From: Rhizobiaceae bacterium
GTDB lineage: Bacteria; Pseudomonadota; Alphaproteobacteria; Rhizobiales; Rhizobiaceae
Reading direction: 5' to 3'
Assembly: GCA_017644005.1 (NCBI GenBank)
Contig: JAEPMJ010000002.1
Location: 62,001-126,000 of the forward strand
Length of the DNA stretch: 64,000 bases
Shown here: one piece after another, positions 24,735 to 34,288 of the stretch
Position numbering within the stretch: the stretch's first letter is position 1
Layout of the letters: each line of letters starts with the position of its first letter
Position numbers and translations under genes: made by a program
Notes under the pieces: generated by a model
Database searches by the model: none
The model's input: the letters and a program-made list of their open reading frames with translations, nothing else
What the model was told of the DNA's origin: nothing

Positions 24735-27611
24735 CTACTTCGTGCTCCGGTTTGCACGATCTTGGTTTAGCGCGAACAGTCTAGCCAGTACTTCTTCATC
24801 AGCAAGTTCGGCAGGCCATCCGTAGGCGGCAGCTACGGCGTGATCTAACGCGCGGTGGGCATGTTCCAGCCATGCGGGACGCTCGTTGTAAAGGTTCGTC
24901 AGCGTCCGCTTTTTCAAGACCCTCGCAGCATCTTCACTTACGGAAAGGATCCTATCCGGAAGGCCCGGCACCACCTCCGGCTCGCGCCGGACAAGGTCGG
25001 CAGGATTCAGCCAGTTCTCGCGAAGCTCATTCAGCCGGCGCGCAGCCTCAGCAATAGCAATCGCTCTCGGATCCTCCAGGTAGTCATCCGGCCTTATGTC
25101 CGGCGTGAGCCCATCCGGGAAAGGAAATGTTTCAAAGGTTGAGGTCGGGGTGTAGCGTGGATCGTTGCCGACGCCGAGCCACGTGCCCATCGAAAGTGCC
25201 CAGAGTTCATGAACCCAGGAATGAAGGATTCCGAAGGTGGTATCGTCATCGCGGGCGATGGCCACAGTAGCGGAATCTGGAACGACCGATACGTCCCTCC
25301 ACACGAAAAGCCTATGCTTAGAAACACGAGGTGTGATGATGATCCGCCTCAGTGAAGCAATTGCGGCGAACAGCTCAGGACGGCTGCGCCAGAGCCTCCA
25401 CCAATGCCGATTCAGTTCCTCATTATCCCTTTCAGCCCTGAACGGTCGAACATTCTGAAGGACATAAGCAAACGGAGCTTCGAAGAGAGCAGCGTCCGCT
25501 TCGGTGCTGTCGCCTTCGAAGAACACGATCCAGCGATCTTCGGGGCGTCGGGTAATGTCGCGACCGTTCGTCCAAGGTCTCACGACCATCGCATTACCGT
25601 GGCCGTTCGGATTGATCGGAGATTGCAGCATTCCACGAGCGACATCTCCGCTGATCTCGAAAGGGCCATAGCTAATCGTCCCCTGAAAGGCAGTTCCCTT
25701 GTTCTCAGGGAGAGCGGCTGCGCGCGTTAGGTCGACACCTGTTGACGCGGCTGTCAGGTCGGAGAAGATCTCATCCACTACTCTGCCATCGAGCCGGCTC
25801 ACGCCCGGACGACGAGGAGAGAAGCATATGAGCGACACGCGAACTGCGGCGCCATCCACGGTCCAAGGTTCGTCCGAGAATGCCGCGTATATCGCGCCAT
25901 CGGCTACGATCGGCTTCAGGACCTCTCGATTTGCTCCACCCCGGATAGAGTTCGTCGAAACGAGACCTACTCGTTCGACCTTGCCACGCTGGACGTATCC
26001 CCATGCCTTGGCGAACCAGAAGCACACAAGATCGGCTCCCCCCCGCACACGGCCTGCGTATATCCTTCGGAGTGTGTCCGTATACGCCGGCCCAAGCTCA
26101 GGCTTCATTTTGCGATCGCCTAAGAAGGGAGGGTTACCGACTATTGCGTCCGCTGTAGGCCATTGGGCCTCCTGCCACCGGCCGCCGTTATCCGGAACCC
26201 ACGCCATTAGCGCGTCTCGGCACTCGATATTATCGAGCGGCTTAAGGATTGGGTTCTGGCTGGCCGCGAAGCCGTTCTTCAGCATCCACTGGATCTCGCC
26301 GACCCAAACCGAAACACGCGCAAGTTCGGCTGCATAGGGATTGAGTTCGATTCCTTTCACGACTTCCGGCCCGATCTGCGGGAATCCCCTCGGCAAGCCG
26401 AATGCCTCCGCCTCGACCTGCGCACGGTGTTCCAGATCTTTCAGCGCCCGTAGCGCTAAGTAGAGGAAGTTTCCGGAACCGCAGGCCGGGTCCAGAACGC
26501 GATAATCGGCAAGGCGCTTCAGGAACCGATCAAGGATCCCCTGCGCTCTATTTTTTGCCCGTGTAGCGGCAGCCCCCCTGGCGGTCGCCGATTTCTCCAT
26601 CAGGCCAGCTATCTCTGCCCTTGCCGCCTCCCATTCCGCCGTCAACGGCTCTACAATCACCGGATCGATGATCATCATGATCTTATCACGATCGGTGTAG
26701 TGAGCCCCGAGCTGACTCCGTTTGTCCGGGTCCAGACCGCGCTCAAAAAGTGTGCCGAGGATCGAAGGATCAACGTCGCCCCAGTACTGAAGCGCAGCCG
26801 TATGAACGATCTTGATCTCGTCCTTGGTGAGAGAAAACGCAACGTCGTCGTCGAAAAGACCGCCATTGAACCACGCAATGCGGTCGAACCCCACACGGCC
26901 ACCGCCTTTCATTGCGGCGAACAGGTCTTGTGCGAAGGTCTCGAACTGCGACGGATCCTCAAGCGCCCTTTCAAGCATCCTGGTGAACATCTTGTCGGGT
27001 AGAAGCTTGATGTCTTCTGCGAACATGCAGAAGACAAGTCGATTGATGAAGTGAGCGACCTGATCCGCTGCGTGACCACGCGCCCGGAGCGAGCGCGCCA
27101 GCTCAGCAAATTCTCCAGCCACTTCCTCTGTGAGTTCTTGACGCGTCTTCTGTGGTCGCAACGAGTCCGGATCGGAAAGGGCCGCTTTGAGCCACCCTCG
27201 CTTCTCCGGATCACCAAGTTCAGCAATCGGGACTGCGTAAACCTTGGATACTGAGTTGGTCCAGTTCGTATGAATCCTGATCATCGTTCCGATGTCGGAG
27301 ACGATCAACAACGGGGGATTATCAAGAGCGATGGCATAGCGCTGTAGTTGCGCAAAGGCTGCATCTAGGTCGGCCTTGGTCCCCTTGTACTCCCATCCGA
27401 AGTGCCCGCGCTTGAAGACGTCCGCAAAACCTTGGCCGCCAGTCGTCTTTGAGGCGCCGACCTCGAACCCGTAGTCCTTTCCGCCGGGGTCGACGTCCGC
27501 GGGCGTGGGCTCATCGAGGAGGCGACAAAGGTCAAGGAAATGAGCGTGCGCGGCTGCGCTTTCCTTGAGCCGAGAGTTCTGCCATTTCGAGATGAATTCT
27601 GCCGGCGTCAC
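24735..27611 (-). CDS. MmeI-like bifunctional restriction-modification enzyme (type IIL/IIG)
   Basis: A 958-residue single-chain R-M protein. An N-terminal nuclease domain carries D-x9-E-x-K (Asp64, Glu74, Lys76 counted from the GTG start), exactly the spacing of the MmeI nuclease; a helical linker to about 330; an adenine-methyltransferase domain with motif I LDPACGSGNFLY (about 373-384) and motif IV GNPPF (about 492-496); then a target-recognition region to about 850 and a C-terminal helical part. Such enzymes cut 18-21 bases from an asymmetric site and protect by methylating one strand. A GTG start at 27611 is favoured by GGAGGGAG upstream; the ATG at 27665 is the alternative. Length (958 versus 919 for MmeI) and motifs suggest it is intact. 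Confidence 0.9.
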   Translation of the reverse strand: MTPAEFISKWQNSRLKESAAAHAHFLDLCRLLDEPTPADVDPGGKDYGFEVGASKTTGGQGFADVFKRGHFGWEYKGTKADLDAAFAQLQRYAIALDNPPLLIVSDIGTMIRIHTNWTNSVSKVYAVPIAELGDPEKRGWLKAALSDPDSLRPQKTRQELTEEVAGEFAELARSLRARGHAADQVAHFINRLVFCMFAEDIKLLPDKMFTRMLERALEDPSQFETFAQDLFAAMKGGGRVGFDRIAWFNGGLFDDDVAFSLTKDEIKIVHTAALQYWGDVDPSILGTLFERGLDPDKRSQLGAHYTDRDKIMMIIDPVIVEPLTAEWEAARAEIAGLMEKSATARGAAATRAKNRAQGILDRFLKRLADYRVLDPACGSGNFLYLALRALKDLEHRAQVEAEAFGLPRGFPQIGPEVVKGIELNPYAAELARVSVWVGEIQWMLKNGFAASQNPILKPLDNIECRDALMAWVPDNGGRWQEAQWPTADAIVGNPPFLGDRKMKPELGPAYTDTLRRIYAGRVRGGADLVCFWFAKAWGYVQRGKVERVGLVSTNSIRGGANREVLKPIVADGAIYAAFSDEPWTVDGAAVRVSLICFSPRRPGVSRLDGRVVDEIFSDLTAASTGVDLTRAAALPENKGTAFQGTISYGPFEISGDVARGMLQSPINPNGHGNAMVVRPWTNGRDITRRPEDRWIVFFEGDSTEADAALFEAPFAYVLQNVRPFRAERDNEELNRHWWRLWRSRPELFAAIASLRRIIITPRVSKHRLFVWRDVSVVPDSATVAIARDDDTTFGILHSWVHELWALSMGTWLGVGNDPRYTPTSTFETFPFPDGLTPDIRPDDYLEDPRAIAIAEAARRLNELRENWLNPADLVRREPEVVPGLPDRILSVSEDAARVLKKRTLTNLYNERPAWLEHAHRALDHAVAAAYGWPAELADEEVLARLFALNQDRANRSTK

Positions 27612-27727
27612 CGTGGCACTCCCTCCGAGTGGTGCCCGAGGACAATACGGGGCAGTCCAGCGCAATCAACACCAATTCGGCTATGGAGCGGCAGATCGGA
27701 GCTTGGCGATAGTCGCCCCATCGACTG

Positions 27728-28344
27728 TCACAAAGAGGCTTGAGCGAAGCGCTCGAGCACCGTTACAAAGGTTAGCCGTCGCCGATCCACTAAGTATTCT
27801 GCTTCTCCGTACTCGTCTGAAGCGCTGATAATAGCCTCAGCTGGCGCGATTGTCTCGAGAAGCACGCTTCCGCCTTCATGCGTCCGCCATACGCCGAGGG
27901 CGAAGGATTCCGCCACCGCCCGGTCAGACGACCAAGAAAGCCCATAGCTGCGTCGGCGCCGGTTCCACATGCTGTCGCCTCTGTAGAGTCGAACGGCAGG
28001 GCCCTCATACCGGGGTAGCAGGTTTCGCAGGGCGGATGCCAATGCCAGGTCATCGCCGGCTGCCTGCCGGATATCGATGCCATCGCGCATCCAGGTAAGG
28101 AGGAAATCTCGACGGGTCTCCTCCGGAACTGACGGCAAGCGGGCGACACCAAGCAATGCTCGCCGCCAGCCGCCCCCCACGTTCTTCCCGTACCGAGGGC
28201 ATCGAACGATCGCTCCATCCGATGCACGTCGCCAGCTTTGGCGCCTTCGACGAATTCGACAACTGCTGCTAGAGCGCGCCGCCGTTCATCGGCGATGCGC
28301 GCTCGAGACTGTGAAATCATCCGCGGGTCGTCTTCCCGTGTCAT
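27728..28344 (-). pseudogene. ADP-ribosyltransferase-like gene with a 1-base frameshift
   Basis: Two frames overlap here. One starts at 28344 (MTREDDPRMISQSRARIADE) and loses sense after about residue 52. The other runs from a GTG at 28180 to 27728 and carries the conserved part. Adding one G to the GGGGGG run (minus strand, complement of CCCCCC near 28176) joins them into a 205-residue protein. The joined product has RLYRGD (Arg), LSWSSDRAVAESFA (Ser-Thr/Ser-Ser-like beta segment) and YGEAEYLVDR (Glu-x-Glu), which resembles the R-S-E layout of arginine-type ADP-ribosyltransferases. This fold call is inference. The 28344 ATG overlaps the stop of the upstream gene (ATGA). It may be a true mutation or a sequencing error in the homopolymer. 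Confidence 0.6.
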
Positions 28345-28925
28345 GCGCTTTCGCTGAGGCGGATTCGGAGCAAGTCGTCAATAAGCGATCTTGCCAGTCG
28401 CAATTCTGTCGTGTCGAGTTCTTCCCAGAGCGGAACGCCCTCACAAGCCCTATGAACGGCAAGCGCCTTTACCGTCAGGCCTTCGATTGTCTCCGCAGGG
28501 ATCCGTTCGATTTCACGCACAATCGACGCGCACCGGACTGCCGTGCCTAAAGCCATTGATGGGGCATCGCGCCCTCCGCTAATCGCATCTCCAAGGTCGG
28601 TTCCGAGCTCGCGCAACCGACCGTCGGTCGGTTTGGGCTTTGCGAATTCGATCTTTGGTTCGCCCCAAGTGAGCGACGGCCCGACAGTCGCAATTACCTG
28701 CTTCAAGGATGGCCCTTTCTGTTCGAGCATCAGATCGGTAAGGGCGCGAGAGAGGTCGCGGGAAATCCGGCGCACGCGATCGATGGGCGCCTCGGCGGCA
28801 AGCGGGGCCTCTGACTGTATTGGGAGGCCCGGGGTGGCTTCCGACGTCGAACCAGCAGCGGTCGCAGTCCCTGCAGCTCCTGTGGCTGAAAGACCGGCAG
28901 CACCTAGGTGTTTGATGGCTATCAT
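28341..28925 (-). CDS. hypothetical protein upstream of the ART-like gene
   Basis: A 194-residue protein starting at MIAIKHLGAAGLSATGAAGT, with a low-complexity Ala/Gly/Thr N-terminus and a helical, charged remainder (LRELGTDLGDAISGGRDAP). No family is recognised. It overlaps the ART-like gene by 4 bases (ATGA), so the two would be co-translated. The ATG at 28925 is preferred over 28985. Upstream, 28926-29133 holds no gene and no clear promoter that I can name. Confidence 0.65.
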   Translation of the reverse strand: MIAIKHLGAAGLSATGAAGTATAAGSTSEATPGLPIQSEAPLAAEAPIDRVRRISRDLSRALTDLMLEQKGPSLKQVIATVGPSLTWGEPKIEFAKPKPTDGRLRELGTDLGDAISGGRDAPSMALGTAVRCASIVREIERIPAETIEGLTVKALAVHRACEGVPLWEELDTTELRLARSLIDDLLRIRLSESA

Positions 28926-29133
28926 GCAAAATCTCCATGGTTGACACCAACAAGACTTAAGAGAACCCTTAACGCGGAACACCACGACCGCCGGCGCGGA
29001 CGCCGGATGCCTGTTTAGGTCTCAAGACTTGCATGATTGCGGGTTGCGGCCGGAGCCTGGTCGCTATGGATGCAGCGACAACAGGAACGCTAGCAGTCAA
29101 TTTCGGCGCTGACAATAGCGGGCGTTTGACCGG

Positions 29134-30402
29134 TTAGTTGACCGACTTCCCCAGCGCACGCAGCGCGATCTCCCTGCCCCGCTGGAACCCATCGACCGGC
29201 TGGGCAGGCCCTCGTATGAACGGCGCGCCCAGGCTGGTCGAGGGGCCTTGAGCCATCAATTCAGCTAGAGACGATCCTTGCCTTTGTGCCGGCGAAACCT
29301 CGAGCGCGCCAATAGCTTCGTCGACCGGGAGCGAGGTGTTAAGTGCCAGGTGACGGGCGAACAACTCCCTGCCCCGTGCCGCCTCGTGGTCTAGGATCGC
29401 TGCCATTCGGGCGCCGGCTTCCGCCGCGCCTTCTGCCCGCGCAGCCGCGAGCTCGATGCTGGCGGGATCCTGCCGACCGAGTGATGACCGTATGCTGGTG
29501 GTGACCTGTCTGGTCCCCGTCAGCTCCGCTATCACGTCACCGAACGTGCCGACGCGATCGGCAAGGCCGGCCTTCACGGCACCTTCGCCAAGAAAGGTTC
29601 CGGCCTCCTGCTTCCGGACTGCATCGCGGGTGAGCTTCGGCCTGTGATCTGCCACCAGCTTCACGAACCCGTTCATGATGGTTTCGATATGAGCGCGAAG
29701 GGTAGCCGCGGCTTCTTCGTCCAGCGGGCCGAAGGGATTGCCCTTAGCCTTCAGCTTGCCGGCTGTGATGACGGTTGCTTTGACTCCGCGCCTTTCGAGT
29801 TCTCCTGATCGATCGAAGTGAACCAGGGCAACGCCGATCGACCCGGCAATGCCACTCTCGGCAGTCACGATCTCATCGGCGGCAGATGCCAACCCGTAGG
29901 CCGCGCTGGCGGCCATGGCATTGACGACGGCAACGATCCTCTTTCCAGTTGCCTTGGCTATGGCTCGGATCGATCGGGCCGCGTCGGTCATCCCGTAGGC
30001 CTCACCGCCGGGCGAGTTGACGTCGAGCACGATGTGCTTCACGTCCGCATCGGCGGCAGCCGCCCTCACCTGTTCGATGATGCCCTCGTAGCTCGTCAAC
30101 CCAGACGATGCGCCCAGCCAGGCGCCGCGGTTCACCAGTTCACCCAGGATCGAAACGATCCCGACGGAACCGACCTTCCGGTATCCACGCCAGCGGCCAT
30201 CGCGATCAGCCTGTTCCTGGCCAACGAAACTATTTGCATCGGGGCCAGCTCCCTCCATGCGGGAGCGGAGATATAGGCCGACCGTTTCGGCTGCGTTCGG
30301 CGCAATAAGCAGCGGCTTGCCGAACACCAAGCCGGCAATCCGCATATAGAGCAAATCGCTCGAGAGTGTGGTCTGACTAGCTGGTTCTGTCTCGGTGTTC
30401 AT
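29134..30402 (-). CDS. phage S49-family (SppA-like) head-maturation protease
   Basis: A 422-residue S49 peptidase of the phage capsid type. Ser-Lys dyad candidates: Ser in MAASAAYGLASAADEI and Lys in VITAGKLKAKGNPFGPL; DVNSPGG marks the oxyanion/substrate-binding strand. No signal peptide is present, unlike host SppA. In tailed phages this enzyme processes portal/capsid precursors and lies beside the portal gene, but no portal or capsid gene is seen here. Its C-terminal tail DGFQRGREIALRALG resembles the end of the HTH protein at 34285. It follows a small gene by 2 bases. Confidence 0.85.
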   Translation of the reverse strand: MNTETEPASQTTLSSDLLYMRIAGLVFGKPLLIAPNAAETVGLYLRSRMEGAGPDANSFVGQEQADRDGRWRGYRKVGSVGIVSILGELVNRGAWLGASSGLTSYEGIIEQVRAAAADADVKHIVLDVNSPGGEAYGMTDAARSIRAIAKATGKRIVAVVNAMAASAAYGLASAADEIVTAESGIAGSIGVALVHFDRSGELERRGVKATVITAGKLKAKGNPFGPLDEEAAATLRAHIETIMNGFVKLVADHRPKLTRDAVRKQEAGTFLGEGAVKAGLADRVGTFGDVIAELTGTRQVTTSIRSSLGRQDPASIELAAARAEGAAEAGARMAAILDHEAARGRELFARHLALNTSLPVDEAIGALEVSPAQRQGSSLAELMAQGPSTSLGAPFIRGPAQPVDGFQRGREIALRALGKSVN

Positions 30403-30404
30403 CG

Positions 30405-30650
30405 TCAGACTTTCACGATACGATCATTGTCGACAACCACCGGAAAGCGCGGCACAGCGGATGTCTTACCCTTCCGGATCCTCGCAGCTTCGCGCATCAG
30501 ACTGGCAGCAAGCGCATCCATCTCAAGGGTGTTCAGCTGGTGCACAATCGCGTCGCCGTTGAGCGCAACGATAATCAGTTCGGCCAATTTCTCCTCGGGC
30601 ATAGGGTTTAAATAGACGCCCGCTTCAAGCTCTCTTTTTTCATCGCTCAT
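30405..30650 (-). CDS. small phage protein
   Basis: An 81-residue protein (MSDEKRELEAGVYLNPMPEE) with two helices and a short C-terminal strand ending VDNDRIVKV. It is sandwiched between the tape measure and S49 genes with 2-3 base gaps, so it is part of one transcript. No family is recognised. Confidence 0.65.
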   Translation of the reverse strand: MSDEKRELEAGVYLNPMPEEKLAELIIVALNGDAIVHQLNTLEMDALAASLMREAARIRKGKTSAVPRFPVVVDNDRIVKV

Positions 30651-30653
30651 CTG

Positions 30654-33314
30654 CTACCATTCATATCCAGGGCGCCCATCAATTGCGGTTTGGCGCGATC
30701 GCATGAGAACCTGGTTCAGCAGATTATTCAGCTTCGCCAACACTTCGTCGGCGTTGGCGCCGTGGATGTTCACCTGACCGATCAGCGGACCGCCATTGCC
30801 CCCGAGCACGCTGTTCGGGTGTATCCGCCCAGACGCGCCGGGCGTGAAGATTTCCGGGCCACGCTCACCGACCAGATAGCGCAACCCAGCCTGCACAGGC
30901 CCGCCTGCTGCTCTCTTGCCGCTGAGCTTCTGCTCGGCGCCCGAGAGCACATTGAGCGGCTTCTGCGTGTTGCCAGGTCCGCTGCCCGCATTGGCTGCCC
31001 AGTTCGAGTTCAACGTTGGGCCGCTGACAGAGAAATTCAGGGCACCCTTGATCGCGCCGGCAATGCGCGATGCGATCTCCTGCACCTTGGCGAACAGGGA
31101 CGCGAGCCCATCGATGAGGCTCTGGACGATCTTTTGGCCAGCCGCATAGAGATCGATGTCTCCAATCGACAGCAGGACATTGGTGATCTTGCCGACGTAC
31201 TCACCGGCTCTCGTGCCGATGCTGCCGAGCTCGACATCAACGGCCTTGAAGAGGCGACCGTAATATCGATAGACCGACATATTGGCGTCGAGCATCTTGC
31301 TGAACAAGCCAACGGCCTTCTCACCCGAACCGTCGGCAAGTGTGTTGTTGAACCCCTCCAGGAAGCCAGCCTGCGCACTGCCGACCTCGCGCAGAATGCG
31401 AGCCGCAGCGCCGCCGCTCTCTTTCAGCATGCTGAAGAGACTGCCGAGCGAGTCGACGTACTTCTGTGTAGCGTCGTGCTCGATAAAGCGGCTCATGGCA
31501 TCGACCGTGGCGTTGATGCCTTCTGCTAGCTCAGTGCCCCACGACGCCGACGACTTGGCCCAACGCATGTCGTACATCGCCGGCGAAGCGACAGCAGCCG
31601 CGAACTCCTTCACTTTGTCGACAAAGCTCGAGAACCGGCCAACGATCGCTGGATCCAACGCACCGACGAAGTTGCGGCCGAAGTTGACCGCGAAGTTCGA
31701 CAATGCATCCCACTTCAAAGCGGCGATGGTTGCGAGGCCTGCACCGACGATCACCAGCGGGTTGAGCATCAGACCGAGTGCGGCCGCAATGCCGGTGATC
31801 GCGAAGCCCAGCGGAGCCAACGCAGCTAGGCCTACGACAGCATAAGTGCCGAACTTCAGCAGCTGAGGATTGGCTTCAGAGAGGCCAAGCGTGAAGTCGC
31901 GCAGTGTCTGAACGAGCCGAGTTGCACCCTGTAGCACTCCGGATGCCGCGATCTTTTGCGACGCGGTGATCAAGGCGGCCGACAGCTGCGACCAGGCACC
32001 GACGATGCCCTGCATGCGGGTGTTTCGTAGAGCTTGGGCGAAGCCTTCCGAGTTTTCCTCGAGGTCATCCACCCACTTCGACAGATCGTCGCCGAACAGC
32101 GCCAGGGTACGGGCGCCCTGCCTAACATCGAAGATCTTGAAGAAGTCCGACATTGCGATGCCAGCTTTCTGCATGTCCGCAATCAGCCGCTCCACGTCGA
32201 GCTCTTCGCCGAATCCGAACAGTGTTTCAGTCACGGCATCTGAAATCGCCTGTGCCGACATGGTGGTCTTGTCGCCCACCGCGTTCATGATCGCCGACGT
32301 GATCTTCTGCACCTTGTCGCTCGAGGCGATGTCCATGCGAAGGATCTTGTCGATCTCTCCCTCGGCCGCGCGTGCGTCCAAGCCACCGAAGGACAGCGCC
32401 GTCGAGAAGTCAGCGGCCGTCAGTTCCTTCGTTTGTTCGAGATAGTCGGCGAGGTCGATGTTGTACCGAGCAAGCGCGGCCTGCGCCATGTTGGTTGGGC
32501 GCACCATGCGGGTGAACATCGCGCGGATCGACACGCCGGCTTCCGACGCCTTGATGCCGCGCCGCGCCTGGATGACAAACATCGCGGCCAGTTGCTCCAT
32601 CGACACGCCCAACGCGGATGCGGATGGCGCAGCGTACTTGAAGGCTTCAGTCATCTGCTCGATCGTTGAGTTCGTTTCGTTGGCCGCGTAGGCGATTACA
32701 TCGGCAGCGCGCTTCGCCGATTCCTCAGCCTGGCTCTGCGTCGCCATCGGCAGACGCATTGCCGTCATGACGTTGGTCAACTTGTCCGCTGCGGCTTCTG
32801 TGTCGAAGTTGCCGGCGATCGCGAAATCCATCGAGGTCGGCAGGATCGCATGAACCTGCTCGTGCGAAAGACCGGCCTGCACAAGCTGATTATACGCCTT
32901 CATGATCTCGTCGGCTGTACGCGGCGTGGTCTGGTTGATCTCGTTGACCAGGGCGACCACGGAGTCGCGGAACTGTTGCCGGCTCATGTCGATGCCCGAC
33001 GCAAGAGTGAAGGTGTCGTTCTTGCCGAAGCGACGACCTTCGATCTCGTTGAGCACGTCTTCCATCGAATAGATTGTCCGGGCGCCCTTGCCGATCGCCA
33101 GCGACAGGCCAGTGCTGGCGACAGCAAGGTTTGAGACATTCCGTCGAATGTTGTTTGCGGTCTGGTTCAGAACCGCAGCTGGTCCGGCCGCCATGCGCGT
33201 GAACGCGCTGACCGAGTTGTGGACCGTGGCCAGAGACGCAGCAATGGCCTTTGCTGGACCAGAGACTTTGTCCAGCAGCCTAAGAGTCAGTGTTGCTTCG
33301 CGACTAGCGGCCAT
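30654..33314 (-). CDS. phage tail tape measure protein
   Basis: An 886-residue tape measure protein. The N-terminal third is the TP901-type core domain (NQTTPRTADEIMKAYNQLVQ, then ARRGIKASEAGVSIRAMFTR), the middle has hydrophobic segments (about 480-540) and the rest is long helical. In siphophages its length sets tail length, here roughly 130 nm if about 0.15 nm per residue holds. It would act with chaperones and a tail tube, none of which is visible. The ATG at 33314 (MAASREATL) is preferred to the first in-frame start at 33323. It is the largest phage gene of the element and appears intact. Confidence 0.88.
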   Translation of the reverse strand: MAASREATLTLRLLDKVSGPAKAIAASLATVHNSVSAFTRMAAGPAAVLNQTANNIRRNVSNLAVASTGLSLAIGKGARTIYSMEDVLNEIEGRRFGKNDTFTLASGIDMSRQQFRDSVVALVNEINQTTPRTADEIMKAYNQLVQAGLSHEQVHAILPTSMDFAIAGNFDTEAAADKLTNVMTAMRLPMATQSQAEESAKRAADVIAYAANETNSTIEQMTEAFKYAAPSASALGVSMEQLAAMFVIQARRGIKASEAGVSIRAMFTRMVRPTNMAQAALARYNIDLADYLEQTKELTAADFSTALSFGGLDARAAEGEIDKILRMDIASSDKVQKITSAIMNAVGDKTTMSAQAISDAVTETLFGFGEELDVERLIADMQKAGIAMSDFFKIFDVRQGARTLALFGDDLSKWVDDLEENSEGFAQALRNTRMQGIVGAWSQLSAALITASQKIAASGVLQGATRLVQTLRDFTLGLSEANPQLLKFGTYAVVGLAALAPLGFAITGIAAALGLMLNPLVIVGAGLATIAALKWDALSNFAVNFGRNFVGALDPAIVGRFSSFVDKVKEFAAAVASPAMYDMRWAKSSASWGTELAEGINATVDAMSRFIEHDATQKYVDSLGSLFSMLKESGGAAARILREVGSAQAGFLEGFNNTLADGSGEKAVGLFSKMLDANMSVYRYYGRLFKAVDVELGSIGTRAGEYVGKITNVLLSIGDIDLYAAGQKIVQSLIDGLASLFAKVQEIASRIAGAIKGALNFSVSGPTLNSNWAANAGSGPGNTQKPLNVLSGAEQKLSGKRAAGGPVQAGLRYLVGERGPEIFTPGASGRIHPNSVLGGNGGPLIGQVNIHGANADEVLAKLNNLLNQVLMRSRQTAIDGRPGYEW

Positions 33315-33472
33315 GGCACGCAACTTCGATTAGATGATGCCGGCCGGGCGGTCTGCGAACCCGGCCGGCATCGAGGGCACCGTCCATCCGTGCCAAGGGC
33401 CTCACCTTCCCGCGACGAGGCTGCCGGGACGAGAAGGGTTCAACGCGCGGTCCGACGCGCCAGGTTCCCCGG

Positions 33473-33730
33473 CTATGCTGCATTAGATGTCTCGACTGGC
33501 GACCCGTCATCTGGCTCATCAGTGTCTTGGAGCTCGTTGGATCGCTCGCGGTAGAGCACCGCTGCGATAAGCTTTTTGAGCGTTGCAGCGCTCTCAAGAT
33601 CGAGCGAAAGACTTAGGTATGACTTCTTGCCTAGCTGCTGCCGAAGATGCAGGCGCTTTTGTCCTGCTTTGCTTACCGCCACGACGGCTCGCCAAGGCGG
33701 GCGATCAATGAAATGGGATGCGCTGGACAT
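33473..33730 (-). CDS. small hypothetical phage protein
   Basis: An 85-residue basic protein (KAGQKRLHLRQQLGKKSYLS) with a helix-rich middle and an acidic tail. It lies in the minus-strand phage operon between the tape measure gene and the coiled-coil gene at 33737. No motif identifies it. The 158 bases between it and the tape measure gene hold no other gene. Confidence 0.55.
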   Translation of the reverse strand: MSSASHFIDRPPWRAVVAVSKAGQKRLHLRQQLGKKSYLSLSLDLESAATLKKLIAAVLYRERSNELQDTDEPDDGSPVETSNAA

Positions 33731-33736
33731 GCGCCG

Positions 33737-34288
33737 TCACCGTTTCCAAATCGCCGGGTGTCCTGGGCGAGGGTCGGGAAGCTCTGCGACCTTTTCGTAG
33801 GGCGCGCTGGGCCACATGATTGGCGCTCCGGGTATATCAACGACCTCATTGACCGATTGCAGACGCGGCTCTCCGGCCGGAACCCCGCTTCGATTAATAT
33901 CGAGTGCAAGCCGATCAGCCCTGCGCGATCTTTCGAAACCCTCGGCGATGGCAAGCGCGAGTTGAGGGTACGTTTCAGCCTGCCATTTAGCAGCTGCCTC
34001 AATCTCAGCCTTGGCGGCCTCGTAGTTCACGCGGAGTTCGGACTGGCGCTCCCTCTCGACGGCTAAGCTGAGTTTTTCGTTTAGCGCCGCGATCCGAACG
34101 CGGTGACGTTCAGCTGACTGCGCACCGGCAGCAATCTCGGATTCCAGATCAGCGTATGCCCCATCATCAAACGCGACTTCGGGGCGACGCTTTTCAAGCT
34201 CGTCGGCCTTGGCCAAAGCTTCCGCGAGGCCTTGGTCTTCAGCGGCGATCTTCTGCTCAATCTCTACTGAGGATAGGACTTGGGTCAT
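33737..34288 (-). CDS. coiled-coil phage protein, unknown
   Basis: A 183-residue protein with a long amphipathic coiled coil (about residues 8-100, Ala/Glu/Arg-rich) and a short Pro-rich C-terminal part. It overlaps the HTH gene at 34285 by 4 bases. The composition suggests a scaffold-like or structural role, but nothing identifies a family. Confidence 0.65.
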   Translation of the reverse strand: MTQVLSSVEIEQKIAAEDQGLAEALAKADELEKRRPEVAFDDGAYADLESEIAAGAQSAERHRVRIAALNEKLSLAVERERQSELRVNYEAAKAEIEAAAKWQAETYPQLALAIAEGFERSRRADRLALDINRSGVPAGEPRLQSVNEVVDIPGAPIMWPSAPYEKVAELPDPRPGHPAIWKR

